Positions 1-15,000 of a stretch of DNA of 64,000 nt are shown piece after piece; position 1 is the stretch's first letter, and each line of letters starts with the position of its first letter. The stretch covers positions 4,092,001-4,156,000 of the forward strand of contig JAJFZO010000407.1 of assembly GCA_021397835.1 (NCBI GenBank), in the 5' to 3' direction. The position numbers and the translations under genes were made by a program. The stretch is from Moringa oleifera. Lineage: Eukaryota > Streptophyta > Magnoliopsida > Brassicales > Moringaceae. Under the pieces are notes generated by a model. That model had not been told where the DNA came from. It saw only the letters and a list, made by a program, of their open reading frames with translations, and did not search any database.

Positions 1-2
1 GG

Positions 3-3000
3 CAGGTTTTGGACACGTGTTTGAATGCGGATGATATGAGGCTCGTGGGTAGTGCGTTTAGATTTCTCAAGGAGAGAGGACTCTTGCCTCATTTTGGAAA
101 ATTCAGCAATATTGGTAATCTATTTTATATTCTTGGTAAATGGTTTATGATCCAATGGTTTGACAGGATATCTTTAGGCTTAAATTTTTGTTGTTACTAT
201 TTATTTGCTTAATTCTTTGTATGCTTTCTGAAAAACATTCTCTTTGATTTAGTTGTTTGATTTTTTTTTATGACATCAAATTGATGATATGATAACACAC
301 TGAGCTTTCTTTTTTTTTTTTTTTCTTTTTTTGGGAGGGGGGCCAAAATTCAGTCAAATGGATGCTCTTTTAATTTTGTAATCTGTGTGATGATTCTGTT
401 CTGCTGATTTTAGTGCTTATCTTGACAATTGTTCTGTTATTGAGTGTTGGAGACTAGTAATTTGTTATCTCGAAGCAGTTTTTGTAGGCAAGTAAATTAT
501 GTCACCATGTCATCAAGTTGCCTGCTACCTAGTTAAACAAATCTACGGTTTTAGATTGATATTTTGATGAAAATTTGAAACTTTTGCCTCTCATCAATAG
601 CCAGTAGTCATATACACATGCATGTGTATCGTATACATAAGCACATAGATACATACATCTAATATATATGCATGCTACCTTACATATATTTATGAGATGG
701 TAATAGTTTGACAATCAAAATCAAGGCAGTTAGGCATTGATGACACATGGTTGATCTTCTATAGGAGATGTTGATGAAAGCAAAAATCAAATAGAGAAGC
801 ATTGCCTTCTTGTTGGATTGTTATTGGTGTCCTATACTCATGTATTGTGGCAAATATATTTATAGAATTAGCAGTGGCTTTGGTTGCTAATATGTCATGA
901 TGGTTGTGATGTTGAAAGAATTAAGCAATTGGCAGGTCCATATATCATGCGAAGAGAGAGAGCTTTCTAAGTTGTCTCCTCCCAGGAGGCTCAGTTTAGA
1001 ACACTATTTCACAAGTAATTTGCTAATTATGTGGTGACTAAGATGACCTATGGTTAGGTTACTGGTAGCTCAGTAGTTCAGATTAAGATGATCTGCCTTT
1101 TCTTTCTCTTCATTGTAATTCGAGGCCTAGCTGTAAATGCATCATTCCTTAATCTACTCTGTCCTCTCTCCCACCCTCTCCCCCCCCCCCCCCCAAAAAA
1201 AAAAAAAAAAAAAACAAAACAAAACAGACACTCTGTTGGTTCCATCTTTTCCCCCCTTCTTATTCGTGTAATGTTTAGTTTCCTTTGTGTGGAGACAGGT
1301 ATCTGTTTTTCACTAGAAAATATGTGTACGTGACCTGAACTGGTGATAATATCTACGTTCAGAGTATTCCCCATGTACTTTGTAATGGAGCTCTTTGTTT
1401 TGCATGTTTTTGAACCACGCATTTGCGTCTAATGGCATTCAATGATGGAAATACTTGTTTGGAATTCCAAAATTGAAGTTATGAGTCTGGCATACAAATT
1501 AAGAGACATTTTAATCAAAAGGACTTGCCTCTTGCTGGTTTATGGTGCTTAGGTATACATAGTCTTCGGTTTTGAAATGGAGAGGTATTGATTTGAGGAG
1601 ACTATAAACTTTTTCTCAGAAGCTCTGCATATGCTATTTTCTTTCTGCTAGAAGCATTAGCATGGTAGTCTGTGTCCTAACGAGCATCTGATGTTCCGGG
1701 TTGTATTAACTCCACAATATGTCAGGTGAAACACATGTTATTCCTGATTTCCAAAAGTATAATCTTCAAACTTTTATGTTGTGCGTATGCTTGTCTTTTC
1801 TTTTATTTCTTCTTCATTTAATGGCTCCTCAGTCAGAGATTTATGAAGTTTTGCCTACTTATTTGTTGTCAAAATTTTATTTCAGCCATATTTATTTTCT
1901 TTTCTGTTGCATTTAGTGGCTACCATCTTGTTAAGGAATGTGTTGAAGCAATCTACAGCTGATGGATGGTTCAAATACTTTGGTTTAAGGTTTAGCTGTA
2001 GAGTCTGATAATATAAAAAAGGGTTTTCTATAGAGTTTTCTTCTTATTGTGAGCACCTGATGTACTCATCTGCGCAAGCAATTAGGCTGGATGTGAAATT
2101 TCAGTAGAATGAATTCAGCACATAGATTCATTATGCTGGTGTTAGTTTATTTTTCCACTGAGTTTTGCAATGAAGCCTTCCTATCTTGGAACTTAATATT
2201 AATAATTGTGTTCAAATTTGGCCACTTTTTGTTCAGAAGCACTACCGATTTTTGACCTAAAGGTGGATGCCTTTTATGTTGCTATAAAAAGGAAAAAGGA
2301 GAAGTACCTGATGAACTGAGGTTTTTAGCAAATGCCATTTACTTGACTTCTGTTACACTGTAGGTTTGCTGCTTCTTTGTAATCAAGGTCAGACCTCTCA
2401 TTGTAGCTTAGCAAAGCTGGTAATGTTCTTCAAATGTTATGGATGGACCAACTAGCAATCTAGGTGGCTGTAAGTTTAAATTTCCCTATATTACCACCAC
2501 TTTTTTTTAATAAAAAAATATCGGGATATCATTAATTTATTTCATGACTTGGAAGGATCTCTCTCTCTTTTTCACTCACACACACAGGCACTCGCGCATA
2601 TATCTTGATTGGTTTGCTTTTATCTACGTAATACATTTTATTCTGTATGCTGTTAGAATTTAATAGTTTCTATACGCTATTCATGCTTGTGTTCTTGTAT
2701 ATGCGTGCTTTTGAATAGAATTTTATTTTGTCTTCCCTACATAATTATATTATGTACTAGGGGAATTAGTGTATGTAAACCTATCTGCATGTTCTTGCGA
2801 CTGTTCCTAATGATTGTATGTTTAAATGATAATTAATGTTTCAGTACTTTAATTATCTCACTGAAACATGAAAGCTTTTATGTTTATTTTATGTTCTTCT
2901 ATTTTGTTATTAAATAACTTATTTCTCACATTCTTTTCTCCATTTACCACATGTCTCAGTTTTGGAGGGACCTAGAGAGGTTACACCAACCATACTGAAG

Positions 3001-6000
3001 GTTTCAACTGGTGTAGAAGGTGCTTGTATAAGCTTTCGCTACATTGATCTCTCTAAATTATGGTTATTGTCTCAGCACCATTCAGTTTCTCTTACTGAGC
3101 AAGTGTGCTAGTGTGTATAAAAACTATAAATTTCATGCAGAAATGTTTTTCGTAATTTTTCAAATTCCAACTTTTCTCTTCTTCTTTGTTTTTTTTTTTT
3201 TTTCAGCATCTAAACTTTCTCCAAAGAAATGGGGTCTTTCTGGAAGCTCAAGCTTTGTACTCTTTGCTTTTCTGGCTGGAGTGTCTTCTCTTCTTTCTCA
3301 AGGGATTGATCTCAGACCTAACCTTGCGGCCATATTAGGGCTAGCCATTATAGATTCTATATTTCTTGGTGGTAGCTGTTTAGCTCAAATTTCTAGTTAT
3401 TGGCCTCCATATAAGCGCCGGATCTTAGTTCATGAAGCAGGTCATCTGCTGATAGGTATATGAAACCAGCTACTATTTTGGATTTCATGCGGTTCAACAG
3501 CGGAGCCGAATAAGTTTTTTACTTTATCGTTCTTTTGTTTTGTTTTCTTTTCTTTCTTGATGTTTTCTCATAACTAAATAGAATGGCAAGGAATGTAAAT
3601 CTTTGTGCTCTTACCAGCATCTTTTTGATTTTTGAGTTATCTTGCAGCATACCTTATGGGTTGCCCAATTCGTGGAGTGATTCTAGACCCAATTGTTGCA
3701 ATGCAAATGGGAATTCAAGGGCAGGTACTCCTGTTCTCCTCTGAATTGCTTGTGGTGTTTCTCTTTTATCTTTCTAGTCTTCCACCCCCTTCCTCCATAA
3801 GAAGAAAGAGAAAAGCTAGTTAAATGTGCCTTCAATTCATGTGACTGGTTCCTGTGGCTTTCTAGATCATCTTATTATGTTGTGTATCACCATGATTGAC
3901 GATAATTTATGGTGGCTGCAAGAGGCCTGAGTTCAATTCCCAACTGAAGTACTGTCTTACTTGAGGATGGGGCATTTTCCTGGTTCTCCCTAGCTTCATG
4001 GACTAGTCGATTGGACCCTGAGCTAAATTGCGAGAGAGAATGTTGTGGCATACCATGGTTATTAAAAACAGAAAAGGCTGGAGATAATTTCTGAACCAGA
4101 TGCCTAGTTTCCATTCATCTGTTAACTTCTAGTTTAGTTTCAGTTAACATCTGTTTCTTAATATCATAGGATGGACCAACAGTTTTCGTTTCCTGCACCT
4201 ATTTGTATATCCAAGATCAACCCAGGACATCGTGTTATGAGATCAGCGCACTCCTTGTATGTCTATCTCTAGCTACTGCACCTAATCCCTCACTGTCTCC
4301 TGGGTGATACCTCTAGATTGGTTCGTTTTTTTTTCTCGAACAGAAAAAAAATTTATGTTAGTATAAGTGGAGCACGAAGGGGGTGTTGCCCTGTATAAAA
4401 TTAATTACATATGTACAAAATTAATTACATAATAAGAGTTCTAATAGCTCCACCAAATGCACCCCATTTACACAGGTTTCATTTACCTCTAGATGACCAA
4501 TTGATTTTAGATCTTCGCACATCAACCTATAAAACCCAAGACCAACCTAGTTCATGCCTGATTTGTGATCAACACTCATCTATCTGTTTATCCAAAAAGA
4601 AAAACACTCTTCCTTCTGTGCCTGTGATATCAACTAAAATAATATTCAGTTGAAGAAAGTTCTGAATTTGACATGCAATGAGGTGAAAGCTTTTCGATTG
4701 TGATTGATACCTGGTGGAGTAGGTGATGGATTTGGGTACCATCATGAAGTAACATCTAGTGGATAACAAATAACACCACATCTGAAACCGCTATCAGGCT
4801 TTTAAAGTTAGTCTTTTACTGTTTTCATTTATGCATTAATGATATCTACTTGTTTTCTGGGATGATTGCTGTAATCTCAGTCCTGAAATGGGATAGTTAT
4901 ACCTTCATTATAATCTAACATCATCAGAATAGTTGCACGTCTCATATTCATTGTATTCTTGCAGGCTGGAACTCAGTTTTGGGATGAAAAAATGGATAAT
5001 GAGATTGCTGAAGGACGGCTAAGTGGCACTGCCTTTGACAGGTGTGTATGATATGAATCCTGTTGGTGGTTATGGGACAAGTGTTTTTCACTGTCTATAG
5101 CTGAAAGAATAGAATTCCTCTGGTATGCAAATGAAGAATATTAAATGGTGTTGCTTCTAGTTTATAAACAAATGTACATATAAAATTTAGTTAAGAGAAT
5201 TTTAGTTAATGGATCTTTGTAGAAGTTGCATATTGAATCAAAATTTTATGTGATAACCACAATACCAAGTATCATAAGCTTGCTTAGTGTGCTAAATATT
5301 GTTTTTGCTGGCTGTCTTCTATTGTTGGCTCACCTGCCAATGTCTCTTATGTTCTCGTACTTCTTCTTGTGTGTTGATCATCATTCCTCATTTCAACATC
5401 TAGACAAAAATATTATTGCATGCAATCATTTCAACAGCCCCTAACATTACTTTTTTTTTTTAAAGTAGAAACAAAGACTATGTATCTGTGCACCAAGGGG
5501 GTGCAACCCATTACACATAAGGTTAAACTAGAAAGTTAATGACTCCAGAAAATCAATTACATCTTCCTCATTTACAAAATCATCACCTGATTCCTAGGAT
5601 TTTAAAACTGTTATCCATGACTCTCAAAACACAGCTATTGGTGTTTCAAAATTATCAAAAACCCTCCTATTCCTGTCAGGCCAAACAATCCAAAAAATTA
5701 AATAAGAGATCATCTTCGCCAGTTTCCTTTTCCCCTTCCTAGGCCCCCGCTTTGACCATGCCATTAATTCCTCTTCTACTAAACCTGTTACCTTGGTCAG
5801 GCCCAGCAATTTCAGAACTGCCTCCCAAATTTGAACAAAATCCATTTGCAGCGTATCAGAAGGTGATACGCTGATTCTTCGTGATCTTTATGCAGATAAC
5901 AATGATTAAACATTATCATTCCCCCTTTTTTTTAAGTTATAAATTGTTAATATCCTTCCCTGCACTGCCTCCCAAGTAAAGAAAGGCAACCTTGGGAGGA

Positions 6001-9000
6001 ACTTTAGCTTTCCGAATTTGCTTCCAAGGAAACACAATTCCTTTGTTGTCCTTGCACATACCTCGAAAACATAACCTGACTGAAAAACAACTGCTGCCTG
6101 TACTGTCCAATGACCATAAAATTGCATTTGCTATATTATTCATTAAACTAATACCTTGGATCCTAGCATACAGCCCCTCAATCTGTCCAATCTTTCAATC
6201 CTGAACATTCCTTCTTAACTGTACAAACCAGGACCCATCATAAGCACCTCTGTCCCTGCTTTCACACCCAGGCATCTTTGTTATATGCAATAGAACAGAC
6301 AACAGGGAACATGTCACATAAAGATCTGTCTCGCACCACTTATCATGCCAAAACTTGACTGTATCTCCATTACCCACCTTGAACCCAATCCAAACCCCAA
6401 CATCACGTGCCCCTCTACCTCTTGTTGTCATCCAATCCCCTTCTAACTCTCCATACTTCACCTATTATCGTTATTCAAAAACCTTCTTTCTCCATCATGA
6501 ATCTCTATAACTACTTTCCTAACAAGGCCTTGTTAAAAAATACAAGATCGTTGACCTCTAAACCACATTTGGCAATTGGTTGAGTAATCACCTTCCATCT
6601 TACAAGATGGTACTTGAAATAACTCCCATACTGCCCCACAAGAAATCCCCACAAGCGAAAAGGCGACATAAAATACACAAGTAAATTAGCAAGAGTGGAC
6701 TTGATCAAGATCAATCTACCAGCTCAATTTCCTCTCAAGTCTCTCCACTACTTTATTTCAGATCGTCTTCTCTTTGTATGTAGCCCCAAAGGGCAAGCCG
6801 AAGTACTTCATAGGAATCTATCCAAAGTCTCCGTTACCAAAATAAACAATAAGGGAGATTGTAGATCCCTTGCCTAAGGCCCCTAGTTGATTGGCATCTA
6901 TTCACTAAAATTGCGAAGGAAGCAATAGAGATACCCCAAAAAATCCACCTGCATCGCATGCTGCAACAACCCATCCTTCTAAGCATATACATCGAGAAGT
7001 CCTATGATACATGGTCATAGGCTTTTTCCATGTCTAATTTGCACATAATACCTCTCTCCCTTGATTTCATTTGACTGTTCACTACTTTATTTGCTATGAG
7101 TGCCACATCAAGAATTTGTCTACCCTTAATAAATGCATTTTGACTTTCACAAACCTCCCATTTTTATGAAACTCCTCAAATAACCTCACAATATCTCCTT
7201 TTTGTATCTCCCAATTTGCTTTCAAGAATGCCATCGTAAAGCCATCATGACCGAAAGCCTTATCCCCATCACAATCTCGTAAAGCACTACTTATTTCTTC
7301 TTCACCAAACTACTTTTCAATCAGCTCTCTCAAATTTGCACCAATCTGCATAAACTCTTACACTTCCAATTTCGACTGCCATATTTTCTCCTGATACAAG
7401 TTAAAATAAAAATCCTAACCACCTCTTTGAGCTCATTCTTCTTGGTCAACTGTTCCCTATGAGTATGTAACTTGCTGATAAAATTGCATTTTCGATGATC
7501 AATAGCTATCCTGTGAAAAAAATGTAGTATTTTTGTCAAAAGCCCTTAGCTATAGCGCCTTTGATTTTTGTTTCCAAGATAACTCTTCCAATTTTAACAA
7601 ATATCTGCTGATTATTGACTTCCAATCTCTTTTCTTGGATGTCATCATTGTCACCCCGCCCTATAATGATATTGTCTAAGTCCTGCAGATCATTTCACAA
7701 CTCAGCTTTCCTCTGTCCCAAGCTTCTAGGCACATCTCTGCTTTACTTCCTCATCTCTGCCTTATTTTCCTTCAGTTTCTTGCAAAGACAAAGCTAACAT
7801 TAGCCTTTTCATTCACTTCCCTTACCATTCCTTCACCAGGTTATCAAATTTCTTAACATGCAATCACATATTCTCAAACCTAAATGAGCAAGGATCCCAT
7901 TTAGTACCATCAATTACTAGCATCATTAGGTTGTAATTAGATGTTGGCCTAGGTAATGATACTTGTTGTATATTCGAGAAACATTCCTCCCACCGTTGCA
8001 CACCAAGAAATTGTCTAATTGAGATATAGATGGTTAGACCAAGTGCACATCCCTCCATGAAGTGGTAAATCACGCAGCTTTAATTCCGATACAACCTCAA
8101 ACTCTCTTGAACGATCCCCTCACCTCTTAACCATATGAAAATAAAACCTCATTAAAGTCGCCTCTAATGACTCACGGTAGCCCTTTAGATCCTTCCACAA
8201 TGCTTACTTTTTACCCTAGTGGTACTCCTACACACACATGTAAGCATCCACACAATTCCTTTTTCTTTCATCTCAAATAAACATGACACAAATACCTTCT
8301 TCTTCTAACTCTTTTTTGGTCTCTCAAATTTACCACTCCAAACGATCAAGATACTGCCCGAACTCCCTCTTTGGCCACCTACCCAAGACTTTTTTGCTCC
8401 ACACACTCCTTACAATTCCTTGAGTCATTAAACTAATTTTTCATCTCACATAATGTTATATCCGCCTTCCACTTGTTAGGACTACGTAATTATCACCCTC
8501 TTCTTTTGCACTACACATGTGACATTCCACTCACTTTATCCTTCCTTTTTATCCTCCTCCTCATAGTTGATCCAAATTCTAACCTCCGAAGCTCTCTACT
8601 GGCACTCCTACTAGTCCTTCTCTTACTTACATCCTTCTCTTTAGACAAGTGGGTAAACCACCTTCTTCTCAATTTTCTTAAACAAGGAAAAAGCCTCCTC
8701 TTCCAAGCTTTCGAAAAACAAATCCAAAGATCTACATATACTGGCCAGGCACATAACCTTCTTGAAAATATCTTGGTCCTTGACCACATTGTGAGCCACC
8801 ACACCATCTTCGTCTTTCTTACCCAATGCTATCTCCTTCATGTCGTGTCTTCCAATATCTATCACCTTTTCTCTCTCTCAAACCTATATCGCCAAAAGTA
8901 ATATCTCTAAATTGGATCTTTTTCCATTCTCAACCCAATTTCTGAATCTGACTTCTAATTGTCCAATCTTAGTTGAAGCACATACGTACAACTCTTCCAT

Positions 9001-12000
9001 CATGCTTTAACTAATCGAGTTCAAGTTGTTGTTAGATTTGGCTAGGGCTCGACTTAACTCCATCCTCGAAGATCGTTCACCCTCTCCCGCTTTCTCTCAT
9101 CTGCTTTTATTCCTACTATTGTCATGTGAAAATCAATTCATCACAGAATCCTTAAATATATCCTGAGTAAACCCGTTGACTCTGCTAAAAGAAAGAGAAA
9201 TGCCTTCCATTCCATCTTGCACACTCTTTAGGGTAACACATTTAAAACGATATAAGCCCATCTCTTCTAAGCTGAGTATGGATCCTTGGCCCATGTTCAC
9301 CAAAATATTCGGTCCAAATCGCCCTTTGATTTGTATCCAGCCATGTCATCCATGCATTTGACTGGTCCAAGACCCAAAAACAACTTGTTTTCATTTGATT
9401 TTCTCAAGCTTAAAACTTTAACTAGGCTGACCCACTTGAGGCGTTTAAGTGTTTTCAGCAGCCCCTAACAGTACTTGAGATATCTTTACTTTTAGCAATT
9501 GCAACCATCATTTTCCATTTTACCTTTCTATAAAAAAAAAAAAAGAAGTTTTTATTTTACCTAATTTAAATTTTTTCTAAGTTTCTTGTGAAAAAATTAG
9601 AAATCATTTTCAATCTTATAAGGACTTAAATTCCCTTATTCCACTCTTTTGCATGTCATATGAAATGAGAAAATCAATGCAGAATTTACCATGTCACCCA
9701 CTCTATAGTACAACTCATCATCAGTCCTGCACATGATCGAGCAATTTATTTATTAGTTACATGGGAAACTAGACTCGATTGATCTTTAAGCTCTATGAAC
9801 AATGTGGGCTGGTATTTATCCCACCTCCCCCATCCATTAAAAAAAAAAAAAAGGGATTGAAGAGGTTGGGGGGGGGGATAGAAGGGAACTGAAGGAATAT
9901 TTACGTGTTTGTGACATAATTTTTAGGCAATCAAAGTCTTTTCTATTTTGCAAGTCAGAGATACTTGAAGAAAATTCTAAAACAGTTTATCATTATTTGT
10001 ATAAAATATCAGTTTTCAATTTATAGCTTTTGCATAATGCTTTTTATGTTAATCAGTTTTCTTCAATTATCAATTTGCTCAATGTATTCATTTGTCTATA
10101 GATTTTTGGAGAACTCTATTAACCTCTTTAAGGTTTGAAAAAACTACAAACTAAGATTAACATTTTCTATTCGTAGAGAGAAAATTCAAAAACCGTGCGG
10201 AAAGTGATTTCGCTTGGATTCTTGATGGATATCTTCTTCATCAAAATTGGGAGGAAGTTATTCGAGTTTGAGAGTAGTGGAGTGAAGGGGGTGCCCGAAA
10301 AAAAGGAAATATTAGACAGATGTGGTGAAAGGTGATGAGTGGCAATGGGAGGGGAGCGAGTTGCGAAAATTCGGGTAAGATCATTGTGAATGTTTGGAGA
10401 AGACAACGGGACTAGATCAAGTTCAGGTGAAGGTTGTTAGACTTAGGCCACGAAAGGGGTGGAGGCCCAAATTAACAAAATAGTTTGGGGCTGTTGGATC
10501 GAACCTAAATGAATAGCCGGGTCGGGTGTTAATGGATATGGGTTGAATCCAGTTGCAGAATGAGGTAAGAAAAGAAAGCTTGGGTTGGGCTAGACATACA
10601 GTAAGCCTAAAGGAATTGGACTTGGGTTAGGCTGAGAAATACAGATCAAGCAGGTGGGTGAGGGGTATGACGCGACTTAACCTAAAAAACACGAATTGGG
10701 ATCGTCGACTAGGGTTTTTGGATTCAAAAGATAAGGGAAGTGGGAGCGAAGGAAGGATGATGAGTGCTAGTGAGGTCATAGAAACCAGCGACAGGGAGAA
10801 GTTGATGGTTGAAGGGGTAGGTGAAGTTCATTTGTGATAGGAGGAAGTGAGACGAATTAGAAGACTGAAGGCTTGATGAACGAAATGTCTCAGGGGTCGA
10901 TTCGATCAAGGACAGTAAGGTGATAGTAGAATCAAAGCGCAAAGAGGATGTAGAGAAGGTAGTTAGGTTAGAGATCCATCTTATTGCAACCTGTTATGAG
11001 GAAGAAGATGCGAACATCATAGGTGAAAGGGTGGTCTTTGGTAGGAAGGAGAGGGAACAGAACTGTAAGGGTTCGTTGATGCAAGTGTCGACAGATAAAT
11101 ATCAAATGGCTGAAGAAGAAAGATAGTAGCAAGAGGCTTCTGAACAGGTCTTGAAAATCCTTGCCAATATCAGTAAGTCATTGGGTGTATCTTTTGAAGG
11201 CATAGAAGAGGAAAGTTTTATATTGTTAAAGTTTATAATGTGTGGTAAAACTCTAATTAAAACAGCAGAGAAAAAAACAATAATAAACTGGAGGAATTAT
11301 AGAGATAATCACAAGGAACTTAAATGATTGGAATGAGAGGTGAATTATGAAAAGAAAGGTAAAGAGAAATCTAAAGGTAGTGAGTAATAGAGGGGGAGTG
11401 TAGTAGCGGTATAGATGGTTCTTAAGGTATTATCTTAGAACATTAGGGGGTTGAATAGTAAGAAGAAGATGGTCATAATCAAACAATCTTTTCAAAAGTG
11501 GAGAGCAGATGTCGTTTGTCATCAGGAGACAAAAATAGAAGAAATAATTATGGGGGTGGTTGAAGGTTTGTGGAATAATCGAGTTGTAGAGTGGGAATTC
11601 AAGGCGGCACACGGGAGTTTGAGTTGGAATGGGATATTAGGCTAATTGAAAGATTGTTAGAGATGGTTAATGTCAATATCATGCAACTTCGATTTGGAAG
11701 AGAGGGAGTTGGAATGGGCTTCACGAGTGTTTATGAGAGTTTTATGAGAGGAGAAAGACAACAACTTTGGAAAGATTTGAGATAATGCAAGAGAAAAAGT
11801 GGTTGAAGCCTTGGGTAATTAGGGGCGATTTTAATGAGGTGCTTTATTCATATGAAAGATTAAGGGTTGGTAATGGTAGGGACTGCATGGAGGAGTTGAG
11901 GGATATTATTATAGGGCTAGAATTGCATGATTTACCTTTAGGAGGAGGAAGATTTACTTGGTTTAATTTGATGGATAATCTTTCAATATCCCGAATAGAT

Positions 12001-15000
12001 AGGTTCTTAGTTTTAAGGAGTTAAAAAGAGGCATTCCCCTGCATACTGTAGCAGTTGTGCTCATACCGATTTCGGATCACAATCCTATTATATTGATAAT
12101 AGAGGGAAAAAGTGGGGTCCATGCCCTTTTAGATTTGAGAATTTATGGTTGCAAATTAAGGGCTTTGAACAACGGGGGAAGCAATGGTGAGAAGGAATGA
12201 AGGAGGAAGGGAATGCAAGCTTCGTGTTAGTCTGTAAGCTGAAGGTAGTGAAAGAGGAAGTCAAAAAATAGAAGAGAGATCAGATTAGGTTCGTAAGTGG
12301 CGAAGGGAAAACTTGTGCAATAACCAGTAAGAAGTTAACAGAACTATTATAGAGGGTGGGGGCAGTGGGGAACTTAAGAGGAAAAGGATGGTTTTGATTA
12401 ATGAGCTGGTTCAGTTATTAAAGATTAAGGAAATCTCTTAATATCAGAAGTTGCAAGCTCTATGGTTAAAGGTAGGGGACAAAAATAATGCCTTTAATTT
12501 TATTGGTAAGTTGTAGATTTGTCTCAATATGGTAGAAAGGGAGGATGAGTTAAATGAAGGAATCAGTGGTTCTTATCAAAAGCTGTATACGGAGACAGTG
12601 GGGAGGCTACCAGTACTAGATGGGTTGGGTTTCAAGATGATTTCCTGTGAACTTAAGCAGCAAATTGAAACTCAGTTTGGGGAAGAATAGGTCTATAGTG
12701 CCCTCAAAGAATGTGATGGTGATAAGGTATTGTGACCGAAATGGATTTTCAAAGGCATTTCTAAAGGCAAATTGGGACACCATTGAAGGAGATGTGATGA
12801 AATTTTTCGATGAGTTTCATAGGAGTGGACAATTTATCAGGTCACTAAACTATACATTTATTATATGGATTCCAGAGAAAACAAGGGCAGTAAATGTGTT
12901 TGACTTTAGGCCGATAAGTTTAATAGGCTCTATGTACAAGTTGTTATCAAAGGTGCAAAGGGGTATAAGCAGGTGGTAGAGGCCGTCGTGAGCCAAAACT
13001 AGAATGCTTTCACCAGGGGAAGGCAGATTCTGGATGCTGTCTTAGTTGCCAATGAGTTTTTAGACAGTCAAATGAAGTTTGGAAGAAAGGGAGTAGTGTG
13101 TTAATTAGATATAGAGAAGGTTTACGATCATGTGTCATGAGACTCTTTAATGTGCATGCTTAGAAGAGTGGGGTGTGGAGAAAAATGGTGTAAATGAATG
13201 GATTGGTGTATATCGACAGCTTCTTTTGCAGTTTTGGTTAATGATTGCCCATTACAATTCTTCAATTCAAGTAGGAGTTTAAGCCAAGGGGATCCTTTGT
13301 CCCTATTACTGTTTTTATTAGTAATGGTCAGTAGAGTGTAGATTGTTGGAGGGCTTTGAAGCTGGGAGGCCGAACAATGAGATGGTGGTATCTCATTTTC
13401 TATTTGTTGATGATATCATTGTTTTCTGTAGTGTTGAAGATGAACAATTATTGAATTTAAAGGCTGTTTTGGTAGACTTTATAGAGACTGAAAATTAACA
13501 TGGAAAAAAGTGAGCTGGCGGTGGTAGAAAAGGAAGTCAATAGGAGGAAACTGGCTATCATTGTGGGATGCAAAGAGGTTAGCTTTCCTATGAAGTATTT
13601 AGGGCTGCCTCTGGGTGTTCAAGTACAAAGAGAAAGCTATATGGAATGGAGTGTTAGAGAGATTCGAGAGGAAACTAGTAAGGTGGAAAAAGCATTATTT
13701 ATCGAAAGCTGGATTAGTCATTTTGATGAAGAGTACATTATCAAACCTACTTCTGTACTTTATGTCTTTATTTTTCATTACCAAGAGAAGCGGCCAGCAA
13801 GATGGAGATGATTCAGAGAAGGTTCTTATAGGGCAGCATGGGGGACACTTACAAATACCATTTAGTGAGATGGAATGTGATAAAGCAGACAATTGACAAA
13901 GGAAGGTTGGGAATCAAGGACCTAGTATTATTCAACAGGACCTTGATGGGAAAATGGATGTGGAAGTTTATGATGGAGAAAGAGGGGCTATGAAAGAAGG
14001 TTGTGGGAAGTAAGTATGGAGTATTGGAGGGGGGCTGGATGACTAAAATGGGAAAAAGAAATATGAAGTGACTATGTGGAAGTCCACTAAAATGGGTGGG
14101 ACGTATTCAAGCTATGGAGAGAATTTAAAGTTGAGAGAGGAGACAAGGTTAAATTTTGGAAAGATAATTGGTGCGGCGACACAATTTTGAGGGATGATTA
14201 TCCCAATATCTTTCTGTTAGCACACAACAAAGAAGCCTGGGTTAATGAGTGCAGTGAAGTGAATGGGGATGTTAAGTCATGGTACATCCGATGTCGAAGG
14301 AATGCACTGGATTAGAAAGTCAGATAAATTGTAGAGCTGTCTGCCAGGCTGCGGATTTTAAAATAGAGTCATGTGGAGGATAGAGCAGTGTGGAAGCCCA
14401 AGTGGAAGCTGGGCTGAGGGGACAGAAACCAGTTCACTGTAAAGTCTTATCTTAACAAGCTTAGCAGTGGTGAATTAGGGGGACAGTTTCCCTTAAAGCT
14501 TGTTTGGAAAACTAAGGTGCCTCCTAAAGTGTCTTTTTTCACATGGGAGGTTGTACTAAAATTTTTTTTGACTATAAATAATTTGAGGAAGAGGGGAAAA
14601 ATCCTAGTGAATCGATGCTTTATGTAAACAGACAGAGGAGACAGTCAACTACTTACTGCTAGGCTGCAACAGGACTGCTCAGCTGTGGGAGAGGATTTTA
14701 AATCTGTTTCGAGTAGGGATTGTAAGGGAGGAACTTCGAGCTTGGAGTGGACAAAGAGTTGTAAATGAGAGGAAGAGACTGATGTGTATGATTCCTTAAT
14801 TAGTATTTTGGGTTACATGGAAAGAAAGAAATAAAAGGGCTTTTGATAATGCTGAAACACTTGTAGCAGTTGTGAAAGAGCCGTGGATCTGTTATAAAGC
14901 TGTGGTTTCAGGAAGTTATTTTGTAAATGAGGAGGATGCAATAGAGTTCATCTAACTACTAACTCCTGCAATCTAACTAAAATTGCAATGGAATGCACCC

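Noticed and set aside
1063..1130. A functional tRNA gene
   Set aside because: A- and B-box-like parts are present, but no cloverleaf with acceptor and anticodon stems could be folded by eye.
1078..1422. Minus-strand frame with a polyphenylalanine and polyglycine stretch
   Set aside because: Produced by translating the C-run/A-run tract; no conserved sequence.
8473..8901. Plus-strand open frame of 142 residues, rich in leucine, resembling a membrane protein
   Set aside because: It is the antisense of LINE A, with the coding strand on the minus side; the hydrophobicity is a by-product.
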